Source of the DNA: an uncultured Paracoccaceae bacterium
Lineage (GTDB): Bacteria > Pseudomonadota > Alphaproteobacteria > Rhodobacterales > Rhodobacteraceae
NCBI GenBank assembly: GCA_937916485.1
Contig: CALFSV010000120.1
Span: 4,293-68,292 of the forward strand
DNA: 64,000 nucleotides
Direction of reading: 5' to 3'
Shown here: one piece after another, positions 35,450 to 45,053 of the stretch
Numbering within the stretch: position 1 is the stretch's first letter
Layout: every line of letters starts with the position of its first letter
Notes under the pieces: model-generated
Database searches by the model: none
What the model was told of the DNA's origin: nothing
What the model saw: only the letters and a program-made list of their open reading frames with translations
Program-made: the position numbers and the translations under genes

Positions 35450-36520
35450 ATGATGACCCGCACGATCGTTGAATCGAAAACGAAAACCGCCATCATCGGC
35501 TTTGACCAGCCGTTCTGTGTGATCGGGGAACGGATTAATCCGACCGGACGCAAAAAGCTGGCGGCCGAGCTTGAGGCGGGCGATTTCTCGACCGTCGAGG
35601 CGGATGCCCTGGCGCAAGTTGCGGCAGGGGCGACGGTGCTGGACGTAAACTCCGGGGCCGTTTTCACCAACAAGATGGCCGAGGATACACGCTACGCCGA
35701 CAACAACTTTGTCGAACCGCCGCTGATGCGGGAGCTGATTGAGCGGGTGCAGGCCATCGTCGATGTGCCCCTGTGCATCGACAGCTCGGTCCCCGGGGCG
35801 CTTGAGGCAGGTCTTGCTGCCTGCGAAGGACGGCCGCTTCTCAATTCCGTCACCGGCGAGGAAGAGCGGCTCGAACTGGTTCTCCCGCTGGTCAAGAAAT
35901 ACAACGTTCCGGTCGTCGCTATCTCGAACGACGATACCGGCATTTCCGAAGATCCCGAGGTCCGCTTCGCCGTCGCCAAGAAGATCGTCGAACGGGCCGC
36001 CGATTTCGGCATTCCCGCCCACGACATCGTCGTCGACCCGCTGGTCATGCCCATCGGGGCCATGGGAACGGCTGGCTTGCAGGTGTTTACCCTCGTGCGG
36101 CGGCTTCGGGACGAGCTTGGGGTCAATACGACCTGCGGGGCCTCCAACATCTCCTTCGGTCTGCCAAATCGGCATGGCATCAACAATGCCTTCCTGCCGA
36201 TGGCCATGGCCTCGGGAATGACAAGTGCCATCATGAACCCCGTCGCCCTGCCGGTCTCGCAGGCCAAGATCGCAGAAAAGAAGGCAGAGCTTGCCGCCGC
36301 AGGGATCGTGCTGCCCGACGGGATGGACGATGAAACTTTCGTGACCATCTTCGGACTGGGGTCAATGAAGGCGCGTCCCGGTTTGGAGATGGCGGCCATC
36401 CGCGCCGCCAACTTCCTGACCGACAACGACCCCTCCGGGGCCGAATGGATCCGGTTCAACCGTCCGCCCGTGGCCGAGGGCGAGGGCCGGGCACGCACCG
36501 GACGCCGTAAGCGGGCCTGA
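35450..36520 (+). CDS. Methyltetrahydrofolate:corrinoid methyltransferase-type protein
   Basis: A 356-residue pterin-binding (DHPS-fold) protein that moves a methyl group between tetrahydrofolate and a corrinoid protein. Motifs are CVIGERINPTGRKKL, ATVLDVNSGAVF, VPLCIDSSVPGALEAGL and LNSVTGEEERL, as in the MetH/AcsE pterin domain. Two in-frame ATGs start it (35450 and 35453); AAGGA is better spaced for the second. The corrinoid protein and MttB-type methyltransferase that usually accompany this trio in roseobacters are not adjacent: rlmE follows. Methylated-amine or betaine demethylation is the likely context (inference). Confidence 0.87.
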   Translation: MMTRTIVESKTKTAIIGFDQPFCVIGERINPTGRKKLAAELEAGDFSTVEADALAQVAAGATVLDVNSGAVFTNKMAEDTRYADNNFVEPPLMRELIERVQAIVDVPLCIDSSVPGALEAGLAACEGRPLLNSVTGEEERLELVLPLVKKYNVPVVAISNDDTGISEDPEVRFAVAKKIVERAADFGIPAHDIVVDPLVMPIGAMGTAGLQVFTLVRRLRDELGVNTTCGASNISFGLPNRHGINNAFLPMAMASGMTSAIMNPVALPVSQAKIAEKKAELAAAGIVLPDGMDDETFVTIFGLGSMKARPGLEMAAIRAANFLTDNDPSGAEWIRFNRPPVAEGEGRARTGRRKRA

Positions 36521-36521
36521 T

Positions 36522-36581
36522 CCCCTCATCTCGCCAAAAATATCCCGGGGGAGCGCCGAAAGGCGCGGGGGCAGCGCCCCC
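36522..36581 (-). repeat. Dispersed intergenic repeat, copy B
   Basis: In reverse orientation: CGGGGGC-GCT-GCCCCCG and GCGCC-TTTC-GGCGC hairpins, then CCCGGGATATTTTTGGCGAGATGAGG. It directly follows the methyltransferase stop codon and precedes rlmE. The conserved box matches copies A and C with only the two bases after ATATTT varying. Confidence 0.8.
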
Positions 36582-36676
36582 GATCCCCGGGACCACAGGC
36601 GGCACGGCCGGCACAGGGGCAGGCCCCTTTGCCGCTACCCCCTTGCGCCTGACCGCCCGCCCGGCATAGATCGGAC

Positions 36677-37396
36677 ATGGCCAAAGCACCGTCAAAACCC
36701 AAAAACACCTCTGGCCGTGGCCAGCGTGACCTGACCGTGAAGGTCAAGACCGCCCGTGGGCGCAAGATGTCGTCGACCCTCTGGCTGCAACGTCAGCTGA
36801 ACGACCCCTATGTGGTCAAGGCCCGCGCCGAAGGGATGCGGGGCAGGGCGGCCTACAAGATCCTTGAACTGGATGACAAGTTTCGGTTTCTCGTGCCCGG
36901 CGCCCGGGTGGTCGATCTGGGCTGTGCCCCGGGCGGCTGGTTGCAGGTGGCGGTGCCCCGGATCAATGCGCTTGGAATGAAATCCGGCAAGGCCGTGGGC
37001 AAGATCATCGGTGTGGACCTGCAAGAGGTCGAGCCGGTTCCGGGGGCCGAGATTCACCAGTTGGACTTCCTTTCCGAAGGGGCGGACGATCTGGTCAAGG
37101 GCTGGCTTGGCGGGCCTGCCGATGTGGTGATGTCCGACATGGCCGCCTCAGCCTCGGGGCACAAACAGACCGACCACATGCGGATCATGATGCTCTGCGA
37201 GGCCGCGGCCTATTTCGCCTTCGACGTTCTTGTCGAAGGCGGCACCTTCGTCGCCAAGGTTCTGGCAGGGGGCGCGGAAGGCGAATTGCAAAAGCTGCTC
37301 AAGCAGAAGTTCACCAAGGTGATCAACGTCAAACCACCCGCCTCACGCTCTGACAGTTCCGAGAAATTCGTGGTCGCAACCGGGTTCCGCGGCTAG
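36677..37396 (+). CDS. rlmE: 23S rRNA 2'-O-methyltransferase RlmE (FtsJ/RrmJ)
   Basis: A 239-residue SAM-dependent enzyme that methylates U2552 of 23S rRNA, late in 50S assembly. It has a basic N-terminal tail ([22 protein letters not shown]), the [13 protein letters not shown] lysine of the K-D-K-E tetrad, the SAM motif [21 protein letters not shown] for the catalytic Asp, and [14 protein letters not shown] and [19 protein letters not shown] for the remaining tetrad residues. The ribosome site is weak. It stands alone between repeat copy B and glpK. Confidence 0.95.
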   Translation: MAKAPSKPKNTSGRGQRDLTVKVKTARGRKMSSTLWLQRQLNDPYVVKARAEGMRGRAAYKILELDDKFRFLVPGARVVDLGCAPGGWLQVAVPRINALGMKSGKAVGKIIGVDLQEVEPVPGAEIHQLDFLSEGADDLVKGWLGGPADVVMSDMAASASGHKQTDHMRIMMLCEAAAYFAFDVLVEGGTFVAKVLAGGAEGELQKLLKQKFTKVINVKPPASRSDSSEKFVVATGFRG

Positions 37397-37486
37397 GGCT
37401 GATCAGCCGGCAATATTCAGCCAAGCCCCGTTGCAGCCCGCGCCCTGACGCGCCACTCTCGTCCCAAATCGACACGGGAGGCACCT

Positions 37487-38974
37487 ATGACCCATATTCT
37501 GGCTATTGATCAGGGCACCACATCCAGCCGGGCGATCATCTTTGACAGCGCGATGCAGATCGTGGCCTCTGCACAGGAAGAGTTTCCCCAACACTTTCCG
37601 AAATCGGGCTGGGTAGAGCATGATCCCTCTGACATCTGGGCCTCGGTCGCCTCGACCTGTCGGGGGGCGATCGAAAAGGCGGGGCTCGCGCCCGCCGATC
37701 TGGCCGCCATCGGCATCACTAACCAGCGCGAGACGGCGGTGATCTGGGATAAGGATACCGGTCAACCGATTCACAACGCCATCGTCTGGCAGGACCGGCG
37801 GACCGCCGACCTTTGCGCCACTCTCAAGGCCGAAGGGTTCGAGGATGAGGTGACCTCCCGTACCGGGCTTCTACTTGATCCCTATTTTTCGTCAACGAAA
37901 GTGAAATGGCTTCTCGATCATGTCGAGGGTGCGCGGGAAAAGGCAGGCCGGGGTCAGCTTCTGTTTGGCACCATCGACTGTTTCCTGATCTGGAAGCTGA
38001 CGGGGGGCAAGGTGCATGCCACCGACGCCACCAACGCGGCCCGCACCATGCTTTACAACATCCACGAAGGGGCATGGGACGAGACTATTTGTGACAGGCT
38101 CGGGATTCCCATGGCCATGCTGCCCGAGGTGCGCGATTGCGCGGCCGATTTCGGGACCTGCCGCGCCGATCTGTTTGGAACTGAGTTGCCCATTCTGGGC
38201 GTCGCCGGCGATCAGCAGGCCGCGACGCTTGGGCAGGCCTGCTTTGCCCCCGGCATGCTCAAATCCACCTATGGCACCGGCTGCTTTGCCTTGATGAACA
38301 CCGGCGACACCCCGGTCCGGTCGCAAAACCGGCTTTTGACCACCATCGCCTATCAGTTCGATGGTAAACCGACCTATGCCCTTGAGGGGTCGATCTTTAT
38401 CGCAGGTGCCGTGGTCCAATGGCTGCGCGACGGGTTGCAGATCATCCGTTCTGCCCCCGAAACCCAACCCCTCGCCGAAAAGGCCGATCCGGGGCAAGAG
38501 CTGTATCTGGTACCCGCTTTCACAGGCCTTGGCGCACCCCATTGGGACCCCGACGCCCGCGGGGCGATTTACGGGCTGACCCGCAATTCAGGTCCGGCAG
38601 AGTTTGCCCGCGCAGCCCTGGAAAGCGTAGGTTTTCAGACCCTTGACTTGATGGAGGCAATGCATGCTGACTGGACCGCCGCCAGCGGCGACGGGGTGTT
38701 GCGCGTCGATGGCGGGATGAGCGCGTCTGACTGGTCGATGCAGTTCCTGTCAGACATCATCGGCGCGCCGGTTGACCGTCCCGAGGTGCTTGAGACAACC
38801 GCCCTTGGAGTTGCATGGTTGGCAGGGATGAAGGCTGGGATCTATCCGGATCAGGCGGGATTTGCCCAAAGCTGGGCCCTTGACCGGCGGTTTGAGCCAC
38901 AGATGGACACGGCAGAACGCACCCGCCGTGTGGCAGGTTGGAAAGATGCGGTATCTCGCACCCTTAGTCGTTGA
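37487..38974 (+). CDS. glpK: Glycerol kinase
   Basis: A 495-residue FGGY-family kinase forming glycerol 3-phosphate. It starts [20 protein letters not shown] and has family signatures around [27 protein letters not shown], the glycerol-binding [10 protein letters not shown] region, [13 protein letters not shown], and [16 protein letters not shown]. Its length is normal. GGGAGGCACCT precedes the ATG. No glpF, glpD or glpR gene is adjacent. It could also use glycerol released from glucosylglycerol-type compounds taken up by the agl locus, but that is speculation. Confidence 0.96.
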   Translation: MTHILAIDQGTTSSRAIIFDSAMQIVASAQEEFPQHFPKSGWVEHDPSDIWASVASTCRGAIEKAGLAPADLAAIGITNQRETAVIWDKDTGQPIHNAIVWQDRRTADLCATLKAEGFEDEVTSRTGLLLDPYFSSTKVKWLLDHVEGAREKAGRGQLLFGTIDCFLIWKLTGGKVHATDATNAARTMLYNIHEGAWDETICDRLGIPMAMLPEVRDCAADFGTCRADLFGTELPILGVAGDQQAATLGQACFAPGMLKSTYGTGCFALMNTGDTPVRSQNRLLTTIAYQFDGKPTYALEGSIFIAGAVVQWLRDGLQIIRSAPETQPLAEKADPGQELYLVPAFTGLGAPHWDPDARGAIYGLTRNSGPAEFARAALESVGFQTLDLMEAMHADWTAASGDGVLRVDGGMSASDWSMQFLSDIIGAPVDRPEVLETTALGVAWLAGMKAGIYPDQAGFAQSWALDRRFEPQMDTAERTRRVAGWKDAVSRTLSR

Positions 38975-38993
38975 CGAAAATGGATAGGGGGCC

Positions 38994-39563
38994 TCAGGCC
39001 CCCCAGGTCCGGATCGGTCCGCAATCCATATGGACGAAGTTTGACCCAGAGTAGCGCCCAACGCCGCCAGCCCGACACGCTGCTGCCGCGCGGGCCATTT
39101 GGCTGACCGAGCGGCCATCAAGCCGAAGGTCGGCGGCCTGACCGCGCATGTGCAGCGAATTGCGCGCCACACCCGAGGACTGTGACCGCAGCATTGCGTT
39201 AGTCTGGGGCGACCGGTAGCCCGACAAAAGCATATAGGGTTCCGACACATCCATCATCCGATGTGAGGCTGCCATGATATCGATGGTACGGCTGTCCATC
39301 TCGATTGCGGAGCCGGTGCGCCAATCACGCATGAATACGTTGATCTCGCGCATCGCCTCACCGATATAGTCGCCTTCGATCCAGTAGATGGTGTCAAGAC
39401 GTTCGCCGGTCCGGCCAGAGTACATGCTGATGCGACGAATATCGCCTGCGCCGCGCAAAAAGCCTGCGGCATTGGAATAGGTTGGGGCTGCTACGAGCGC
39501 CGCGGATGCAAAAGCACCCAGAAGCGCACGCCTAGAAAGGCCCGAAGAGCTGGTATCGTTCAT
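38994..39563 (-). CDS. DUF882 / M15-type murein peptidase, Tat-exported (YcbK-like)
   Basis: A 189-residue exported protein. A twin-arginine signal (SRRALLGAFASAALVAAP, Arg11-Arg12) leads to a mature domain with the peptidase M15 zinc pattern: SLHMRGQAADL (H138, D145) and FVHMDCG (H178), plus SGYRSPQTN. E. coli ycbK, a family relative, sits next to the L,D-transpeptidase gene ycbB; the same pair is here, but divergently arranged. It likely trims or binds peptidoglycan peptides in the periplasm. Confidence 0.87.
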   Translation of the reverse strand: MNDTSSSGLSRRALLGAFASAALVAAPTYSNAAGFLRGAGDIRRISMYSGRTGERLDTIYWIEGDYIGEAMREINVFMRDWRTGSAIEMDSRTIDIMAASHRMMDVSEPYMLLSGYRSPQTNAMLRSQSSGVARNSLHMRGQAADLRLDGRSVSQMARAAAACRAGGVGRYSGSNFVHMDCGPIRTWGA

Positions 39564-39897
39564 GTGAGCGCCTGTCCCGTCGCCATTTTGAGCCCGCTAG
39601 AAGCGGACATTGCTATCTATCCCCAGATGCAAAATCCTTATTGCATAACTCTTTTCTCCCACCAACCGCGTTTTACGGCACGGTGGTAAACAGGGGCAGA
39701 ATCGGCGGGTTTTTGCGCAAATGTCGTGCAGGCTGCCATTTGTTGCGCAGTTGTCACGCGGTGTTGCCGAATGGCATCGGCTCAGGCGACACATATGACC
39801 AACAATCCGGCTTCCAGACGGAAATGTGAATGGATTTAACGGCCTATATGTAAAATCTAGTCCTCGACCTGCTGCTTCTTCCAAGGATCTGCTTATT
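39564..39897. promoter_or_regulatory. Divergent regulatory region between the M15 peptidase and L,D-transpeptidase genes
   Basis: A 334-base non-coding stretch. It contains a perfect inverted repeat ATGCAA (39627-39632) / TTGCAT (39641-39646) with an 8-base spacer, which could be a regulator site for the M15 gene. Several TTGCGC/TTGTTGCGCAG-like repeats lie around 39712-39755. The GTG at 39826 opens the downstream frame but lacks a ribosome site. I could not place a convincing -10/-35 pair. Confidence 0.4.
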
Positions 39898-41517
39898 TTG
39901 ACTTGTCTCACGTTTGTCCGCCCTGCCGCGCGTGCGCTGGCGGTGGCCCTTTCCCTCGTTTTGGTCGCGCCTTCGGCGCATGCTCAGATGAGCCTTTCTG
40001 TGACGGGCCTTCGCCAGGCGGTTGCAGAGGCCGCTGCCCGCGATGAGGACCTTGCCGCATTCTATCGGGATCGTTCGTTCGAAGGGATCTGGACGGGCAG
40101 CAGCCAGATTGCCCAGGCACGGCGCAACGCCCTTCTGTCCGCGTTGAGCCAGGCAGAATCCCATGGCATCCCCGCCAGCCGTTATGACGTCCAGGGACTG
40201 GTCGAGGCGCTTTATGCGGCCGACAATGCGGCCGAGCAGGGCCGTATGGATGTGGAACTAAGCCGCCTAATGCTGCGTTACGCGCGTGATGTGAACACTG
40301 GGCTGTTGAACCCAGGTGAGGTTGTGTCGCTGATCAAGCGTGAAGTGCCCTTGATCGACAGGCGCGCCCTGCTGGAAGGATTCATGTCGGCAGCCTCGCC
40401 ATCTGGCTTTCTGCGCCAATTGGCCCCTCAGGCGCCAGAGTACGCCCGGCTGATGCGCAACTACCATGAAATGCAGGCCATGATCCCGATGGGCGGCTGG
40501 GGGCCTGCGGTCTCTGGTGGTCGGCTCGAGCCCGGCGATAGCGGCCCCCGCGTGGTCGAACTGCGCAACCGTCTTATGGCAATGGGCTATCTTGGCCGCT
40601 CAGTGACCGTCACCTATGACGATGCGATCCGGGGCGCGGTTGAGCGGTTTCAAGGGACACACGGCATGACCGTCGACGGTGTCGCGGGCGAAGCGACGCT
40701 TCGCGAGATCAATGTGCCTTTGGAAACCCGCATGCAGTCGGTTCTCGTCGCGATGGAGCGCGAGCGCTGGATGAACATCCCACGCGGCGACCGTCATATC
40801 TGGGTCAACCTGACAGATTTCCATGCCAATATCGTCGATTTCGACCGGGTCACATTTTCGACCCGCTCCGTCATCGGGGCCCTTGGATCGGATCGTCAGT
40901 CGCCTGAATTTTCGGATATGATGACCCATATGGTCATTAACCCAAGCTGGCATGTTCCACGCTCGATCATTGTGAACGAATACCTGCCATCGTTGCGCAG
41001 CAATCCGGGTGCAGCGGGGCATTTGCAGATCATTGACCGTCAGGGCAGGGTGATCAGCCGGGAAGGCGTGGACTTCAGCCAGTTTTCGGCGTCGAGCTTT
41101 CCGTTCTCTATGCGCCAGCCGCCGGGGGACCGGAACGCGCTTGGGCAGGTCAAGTTCATGTTTCCCAATCGGTACAATATCTATCTGCACGACACACCGG
41201 CTCAGGACCTGTTCAGCCGCGAAGTTCGGGCGTTCAGCCACGGCTGTATCCGTCTGGATGACCCGTTTGACTTTGCCTATGCGCTTCTGGCCCGCCAGAC
41301 CAGCGACCCGGTGGGCTACTTCCAGCAGATCCTGAACACCCGCAACGAAACCCGCGTCGATCTGGAAACCCCGGTTCCGGTGCATCTGGTGTATCGCACT
41401 GCCTTTACCTCGGTCACGGGTGAGTTGCAGTTCCGTGCCGACATCTATGGCCGAGATGCACTGATCTGGGATGCCCTGTCGCGCGAAGGGGTGGTGGTCG
41501 GCGGCTTTCAGGGATAG
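39898..41517 (+). CDS. L,D-transpeptidase (YcbB/LdtD-like)
   Basis: A periplasmic enzyme making 3-3 peptidoglycan crosslinks or lipoprotein links. From TTG 39898 (539 aa) it starts with a textbook signal peptide, [30 protein letters not shown], and AAGGA lies 10 bases upstream; the frame is open from GTG 39826, which would add 24 residues in front of the signal. A peptidoglycan-binding domain follows ([24 protein letters not shown]). The YkuD catalytic domain ends in [10 protein letters not shown] with Cys450. The layout with a scaffold domain matches YcbB. The next gene is lpxD-like, 32 bases on. Confidence 0.92.
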   Translation: MTCLTFVRPAARALAVALSLVLVAPSAHAQMSLSVTGLRQAVAEAAARDEDLAAFYRDRSFEGIWTGSSQIAQARRNALLSALSQAESHGIPASRYDVQGLVEALYAADNAAEQGRMDVELSRLMLRYARDVNTGLLNPGEVVSLIKREVPLIDRRALLEGFMSAASPSGFLRQLAPQAPEYARLMRNYHEMQAMIPMGGWGPAVSGGRLEPGDSGPRVVELRNRLMAMGYLGRSVTVTYDDAIRGAVERFQGTHGMTVDGVAGEATLREINVPLETRMQSVLVAMERERWMNIPRGDRHIWVNLTDFHANIVDFDRVTFSTRSVIGALGSDRQSPEFSDMMTHMVINPSWHVPRSIIVNEYLPSLRSNPGAAGHLQIIDRQGRVISREGVDFSQFSASSFPFSMRQPPGDRNALGQVKFMFPNRYNIYLHDTPAQDLFSREVRAFSHGCIRLDDPFDFAYALLARQTSDPVGYFQQILNTRNETRVDLETPVPVHLVYRTAFTSVTGELQFRADIYGRDALIWDALSREGVVVGGFQG

Positions 41518-41549
41518 GTCTCTTCGCCAAACACTGGCGGGAGACATCC

Positions 41550-42644
41550 ATGGGGTTCCGTATCGCTGAGATTGCGTCCCGGCTTGGCGCCGAGGCGGCG
41601 GGCGACCTGGATATTGTCGTATCCGGCGCCGCCGAGCCGCAAAGCGCCGGTCTTGGACAAATCGCCATCGCCCTGTCACCGGCCTATGCCCAAAGCCTTT
41701 CCGGCGGCCAGGCCGTTGCTGCCATCCTTTGGCCCGGTGCCGACTGGCAGGCGATGGGGCTGCGGGCTGCGATCTTTGCGCCACGGGGTCGTCTTGCCCT
41801 GGCGCGCTTGACCCGGCTTCTTGATCCCGGCCCCCTGTTAGAGCCCGGCATCCATCCCACTGCATTGATTGACGGAGCAGAGATTGCCGAGAATGTGTCG
41901 ATCGGCGCCTACTGTATCATCGGCGCCGGGGCCCGCATTGGATCGGGCTGCCAGATAGCGGCGCATGTAACAGTGGCGCCGGGGGTCGAGATCGGGCCCG
42001 ATGCCCTGATCCTCGCCGGCGTGCGGATCGGACCCAGGGTCAAGATCGGTGCACGAGCGATCCTGCAACCCAACGTGGCGATCGGGGGGGATGGGTTCTC
42101 TTTCGTCACCGAAACGCCCGCCCATGTCGAAGTCGCTCGCACCACCCTTGGCAAGGGCGCTCTGCCAGTAGTCGATGATCCGACATGGCACCGTATCCAT
42201 TCGCTGGGTGGCGTCGACATTGGTGATGATGTTGAGATTGGCGCGGGCAGTACCGTTGACGCGGGCACCATCCGGGCCACCCGGATCGGGTCAGGAACCA
42301 AGATCGATAACCTCGTGCAGGTCGGACATAATGTCGTCGTCGGGCGGGACTGCCTGTTGTGCGCTCAGGCCGGTGTTGCAGGATCGGCGCGGATCGGGGA
42401 TCGTGTCGTCATCGGGGGGAAGGCAGGAGTGGCCGACAATGTCACTGTTGGGAACGATGTTGTCCTGAGTGGAGCGAGCGTTGTGTTGTCCAATGTTCCC
42501 AATGGCCGCGTCATGATGGGCTATCCCGCCGTCCGAATGGACAACCATGTGGAAAGCTACAAGGCGCTGCGCCGATTGCCCCGTATCCTGCGCGACCTTG
42601 CGGCGCGGCAAAAACCGGTTTCCAACCCGGATCAGAGCGACTAA
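41550..42644 (+). CDS. lpxD: LpxD-like UDP-3-O-acylglucosamine N-acyltransferase
   Basis: A 364-residue left-handed beta-helix acyltransferase: an N-terminal uridine-binding domain (about 1-100), hexapeptide repeats (about 105-320) and a helical tail. The catalytic His is in [13 protein letters not shown]. In lipid A synthesis LpxD adds the second 3-hydroxyacyl chain from ACP. Here the motif that usually reads IDRG before it is VDAG, so this may be a divergent paralogue. It is not beside bamA, fabZ or lpxA; instead an ACP and a ketosynthase follow, suggesting a dedicated acyl supply. The start is ATG with GGGAGA upstream. Confidence 0.82.
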   Translation: MGFRIAEIASRLGAEAAGDLDIVVSGAAEPQSAGLGQIAIALSPAYAQSLSGGQAVAAILWPGADWQAMGLRAAIFAPRGRLALARLTRLLDPGPLLEPGIHPTALIDGAEIAENVSIGAYCIIGAGARIGSGCQIAAHVTVAPGVEIGPDALILAGVRIGPRVKIGARAILQPNVAIGGDGFSFVTETPAHVEVARTTLGKGALPVVDDPTWHRIHSLGGVDIGDDVEIGAGSTVDAGTIRATRIGSGTKIDNLVQVGHNVVVGRDCLLCAQAGVAGSARIGDRVVIGGKAGVADNVTVGNDVVLSGASVVLSNVPNGRVMMGYPAVRMDNHVESYKALRRLPRILRDLAARQKPVSNPDQSD

Positions 42645-42703
42645 ATCAGCGCTAGCCCGCGGTCGGGCTGCAGACAGACCGAAAGAGTGCAAAGGCGTAT
42701 CGG

Positions 42704-42961
42704 ATGGACATCAAAGACAGGGTCATCAAGATCATCGCGGAGCAGGCGGTGCTTGAGCCGTCGGACGTAAGGATGGAGCACAGCCTGGCAGATCTGGGCA
42801 TTGATAGCCTTGGCCTGGTGGAAAGCATCTTTTCGATCGAAGAGGCCTTTGACATCTCGGTTCCCTTCAACGCCAATGGGCCGTCGGAAGGGGACTTTGA
42901 CATCTCTTCGGTGGCAAGCATCGTCGCGGCTGTCGAAAAGCTCGTGAAAGATCAGGCGTGA
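42704..42961 (+). CDS. Acyl carrier protein (specialised)
   Basis: An 85-residue acidic four-helix carrier. The phosphopantetheine serine is S35 in LGIDSLGLVESIFSIEEAF. It differs from housekeeping AcpP in having an extra segment (NANGPSEGDFDI) before helix III. Its stop overlaps the ketosynthase start (GTGA, 42958-42961). A dedicated ACP next to an LpxD-like enzyme recalls the AcpXL system of rhizobia, although the sequence is not AcpXL-like by eye. It is probably a carrier for an unusual acyl chain. Confidence 0.9.
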   Translation: MDIKDRVIKIIAEQAVLEPSDVRMEHSLADLGIDSLGLVESIFSIEEAFDISVPFNANGPSEGDFDISSVASIVAAVEKLVKDQA

Positions 42962-44193
42962 CGGCAACGATCCTGACCGGGGGCCCGCGTCGCGTCGCGA
43001 TCACCGGCTCTGGCACAATCAACCCTCTTGGCAGCGACGTCGCCAACACTCTGGCCTCGATGCGCGAGGGGCGGTGTGGCATCGGACCTTTGGACATCCG
43101 GGATGTGGACAGGCTGTCCATCCAGATCGGCGGGCAGATCCGCGGCTATGATGAGGCGGCGCACTTTGACCGCCAGCAACTGGCCCTTTATGACCGGTTC
43201 TCCCAATATGCCATGCTCTCGGCGCGGCAGGCCATGGCCCAGTCCGGCTTGGTCATAGACGAGGCGTTGGCCCTGAAATCAGGCGTGATTCTTGGGACCG
43301 CCGGTGGCGGGATCGGCACCTCGGACGAGAATTACCGCGCCGTGTATGAAGAGGGGAAGAACCGCGTTCATCCTTTTGTCGTGCCAAAACTGATGAACAA
43401 CGCCGCAGCCAGCCATCTGAGCATGGCGTTCAACCTGCAAGGCCCGTCCTTCAGCGTGGCTACCGCCTGTGCGTCCTCAAACCATGCTATGGGCCTTGCC
43501 TTTCAGATGATCCGGTCGGGCATGACACAAGTCATGTTGACCGGTGGGTCCGAGGCGATGTTGTGCTTTGGCGGGATCAAGGCCTGGGAGGGCTTGCGGG
43601 TGATGTCCCGCGACGCCTGTCGCCCGTTCAGCGCCAACCGCAACGGCATGGTGCAGGGTGAAGGGGCAGCCGTCTTTGTGTTCGAGGACTATGAACACGC
43701 AAAGGCCCGAGGCGCAGAGATCCTGGCAGAGGTTGTCGGCTTTGCCATGACCTCGGATGCCGCTGACATCGTCATGCCGTCGGTGCAGGGGGCGCAGCGG
43801 GCCATATCGGGCGCTTTGGCCGATGCCGGGCTGTTGCCTGAAGACGTGGGCTACATCAACGCCCACGGGACCGGAACCGCCGCCAATGACAAGTCCGAGT
43901 CCGCGGCAGTGGCGCAGGCGTTTGGCCCGCATGCAGAACATTTGATGATCTCATCGACCAAGTCGATGCATGGCCACTTGATCGGCGGAACCGGTGCGGT
44001 TGAACTGCTGGCCTGCATCATGGCGCTGCGCGACGGGATCATCGCCCCGACGATCGGGTATGAGGCCGCAGACCCCGACTGCCCCCTTGATGTTGTGCCC
44101 AATGTGGCGCGAGAGGCGAAGGTGACCGCGGTGCTGTCGAATGCCTTTGCCTTTGGCGGCATGAATGCCGTTATCGCTCTGCGGTCGGTCTAG
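42958..44193 (+). CDS. Beta-ketoacyl-ACP synthase (KAS II/FabF-like)
   Basis: A 411-residue condensing enzyme with the Cys-His-His triad: C171 in VATACASSNHAMG, H303 in NAHGTGTAAND and H340 in KSMHGHLIGGTGAVE. KSMTGH is the common form, so the Thr-to-His change before GH is notable. It starts at GTG overlapping the ACP stop, so the pair is co-translated. It likely extends or initiates a special acyl chain on the neighbouring ACP. No ketoreductase or dehydratase gene is present nearby, so those steps must be borrowed from the main fatty acid pathway. It ends at a strong terminator. Confidence 0.9.
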   Translation: MTATILTGGPRRVAITGSGTINPLGSDVANTLASMREGRCGIGPLDIRDVDRLSIQIGGQIRGYDEAAHFDRQQLALYDRFSQYAMLSARQAMAQSGLVIDEALALKSGVILGTAGGGIGTSDENYRAVYEEGKNRVHPFVVPKLMNNAAASHLSMAFNLQGPSFSVATACASSNHAMGLAFQMIRSGMTQVMLTGGSEAMLCFGGIKAWEGLRVMSRDACRPFSANRNGMVQGEGAAVFVFEDYEHAKARGAEILAEVVGFAMTSDAADIVMPSVQGAQRAISGALADAGLLPEDVGYINAHGTGTAANDKSESAAVAQAFGPHAEHLMISSTKSMHGHLIGGTGAVELLACIMALRDGIIAPTIGYEAADPDCPLDVVPNVAREAKVTAVLSNAFAFGGMNAVIALRSV

Positions 44194-44211
44194 CGGCGCA
44201 CAATATGAAAG

Positions 44212-44233
44212 CGCCGCCTCGTCTGAGGCGGCG
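44212..44233. terminator. Bidirectional intrinsic terminator between the ketosynthase and IalB genes
   Basis: CGCCGCCTC, loop GTCT, GAGGCGGCG: a perfect 9-base-pair stem followed by TTAATTT on the plus strand and by CTTTC on the minus strand. It lies between two convergent genes. Confidence 0.85.
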
Positions 44234-44262
44234 TTAATTTGGTCCGACAGTAAGATCAGGAC

Positions 44263-44865
44263 CTAGTTGGCCGTGGCAGTTGCTGCATCGAAGCCGGCAG
44301 TAAACCCGATCAAGGACATGGTCAGGTTGATCTGCTGATCGGGCACAGCTGCAGGCACTATGGTCAATACGCCGCTTGCACCACGCTTGAGCAAGGCGAC
44401 CTGCTCGTCGGTCAGGCCAAAGCGGGCAACGCAGCCCGCGCGGTTGCAGAAGTTGAAGGCATAGCGACGGGCCTCGCCGCCATCGATGCTTAGCGTCAGT
44501 TGTTCGGTCAACAGGGTTTCTAGCGGGACAACGACCACAACGCCGGCCACGGCGGGTCCTCCATCAGCCAACGGGACAATGCTGATTTCGGCAACCGGGT
44601 TCTCGCTCGGGTCAAGCAGTAGCTGATACATCTGGCAGGGGTCTTCCCCAACCTCGGCCACCAGGCAGCGCAGGGCCCAGTCGCCAAAGACTTCGCGCAC
44701 ATAGGGCTCGCCCGGACGGGGCGCGGTGTCGTCGACGGGGGTGCCAAGATCAAACTCTTGCGACGAAGGGGCCGCCGGTTCGGGCGTGGCGGTGTCTTGC
44801 GCGATCAAAGGCGAGGCAACCGCGACAAGGGCCGCTGCGACAAATAGCTTGAGCGAATTCAACAT
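44263..44865 (-). CDS. IalB-family (invasion associated locus B) periplasmic protein
   Basis: A 200-residue exported protein. The signal peptide MLNSLKLFVAAALVAVASPLIAQ is followed by a Pro/Ala-rich linker and the IalB domain with VREVFGDWALRCL (the WxxxC pattern), DPCQMYQLL, and a cysteine pair in FNFCNRAGCVARFGL, typical of two disulfides. The family is widespread and non-pathogenic in roseobacters; a role in envelope protection is suspected only. It is a single gene with AGGACG upstream. Confidence 0.9.
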   Translation of the reverse strand: MLNSLKLFVAAALVAVASPLIAQDTATPEPAAPSSQEFDLGTPVDDTAPRPGEPYVREVFGDWALRCLVAEVGEDPCQMYQLLLDPSENPVAEISIVPLADGGPAVAGVVVVVPLETLLTEQLTLSIDGGEARRYAFNFCNRAGCVARFGLTDEQVALLKRGASGVLTIVPAAVPDQQINLTMSLIGFTAGFDAATATAN

Positions 44866-44983
44866 GGTTTGGCGTCCTGAATGGCAGTGATGAGCGGGTC
44901 TCTACCATGTGGCCCACCCAGTGTCAGTGCGTTTAAACGCCCCTGCGGTAAAGTTCCGCCGAAGCTGGGGCAAGTCCAAATTG

Positions 44984-45047
44984 AAAAAGGAGCCGCATAA
45001 CGGCTCCCCTTCCTTTTTTTCTCCCTGTCGGACTTGGCCGACTTATC
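44984..45047 (-). ncRNA. Candidate small RNA 2 (hairpin, purine-rich linker, terminator)
   Basis: A predicted transcript of about 64 bases with its own promoter at 45054-45082. The 5' hairpin is GTCGG (45042-45038), loop CCAAGT, CCGAC (45031-45027). A purine-only linker AGGGAGAAAAAAAGGAAGG follows. The 3' hairpin GGAGCCG, loop TTATG, CGGCTCC (45007-44989) is followed by TTTTT, an intrinsic terminator that also works in the other direction (T-run at 45013-45020). Its segment AAGTCCGACAGGGAG (45035-45021) is complementary to candidate RNA 1. A 21-codon ORF with an SD-like GGGGAG could also start in it (ATG overlapping the terminator), so a leader peptide is an alternative. 44866-44983 shows nothing else I can name. 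Confidence 0.5.
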
Positions 45048-45053
45048 GGTCGT

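Noticed and set aside
33743..36175. 810-residue open frame on the minus strand
   Set aside because: It runs antisense to three well-supported genes (virulence-factor family, MTHFR, methyltransferase) and into ppx. It has no recognisable domain and arises from high GC codon bias.
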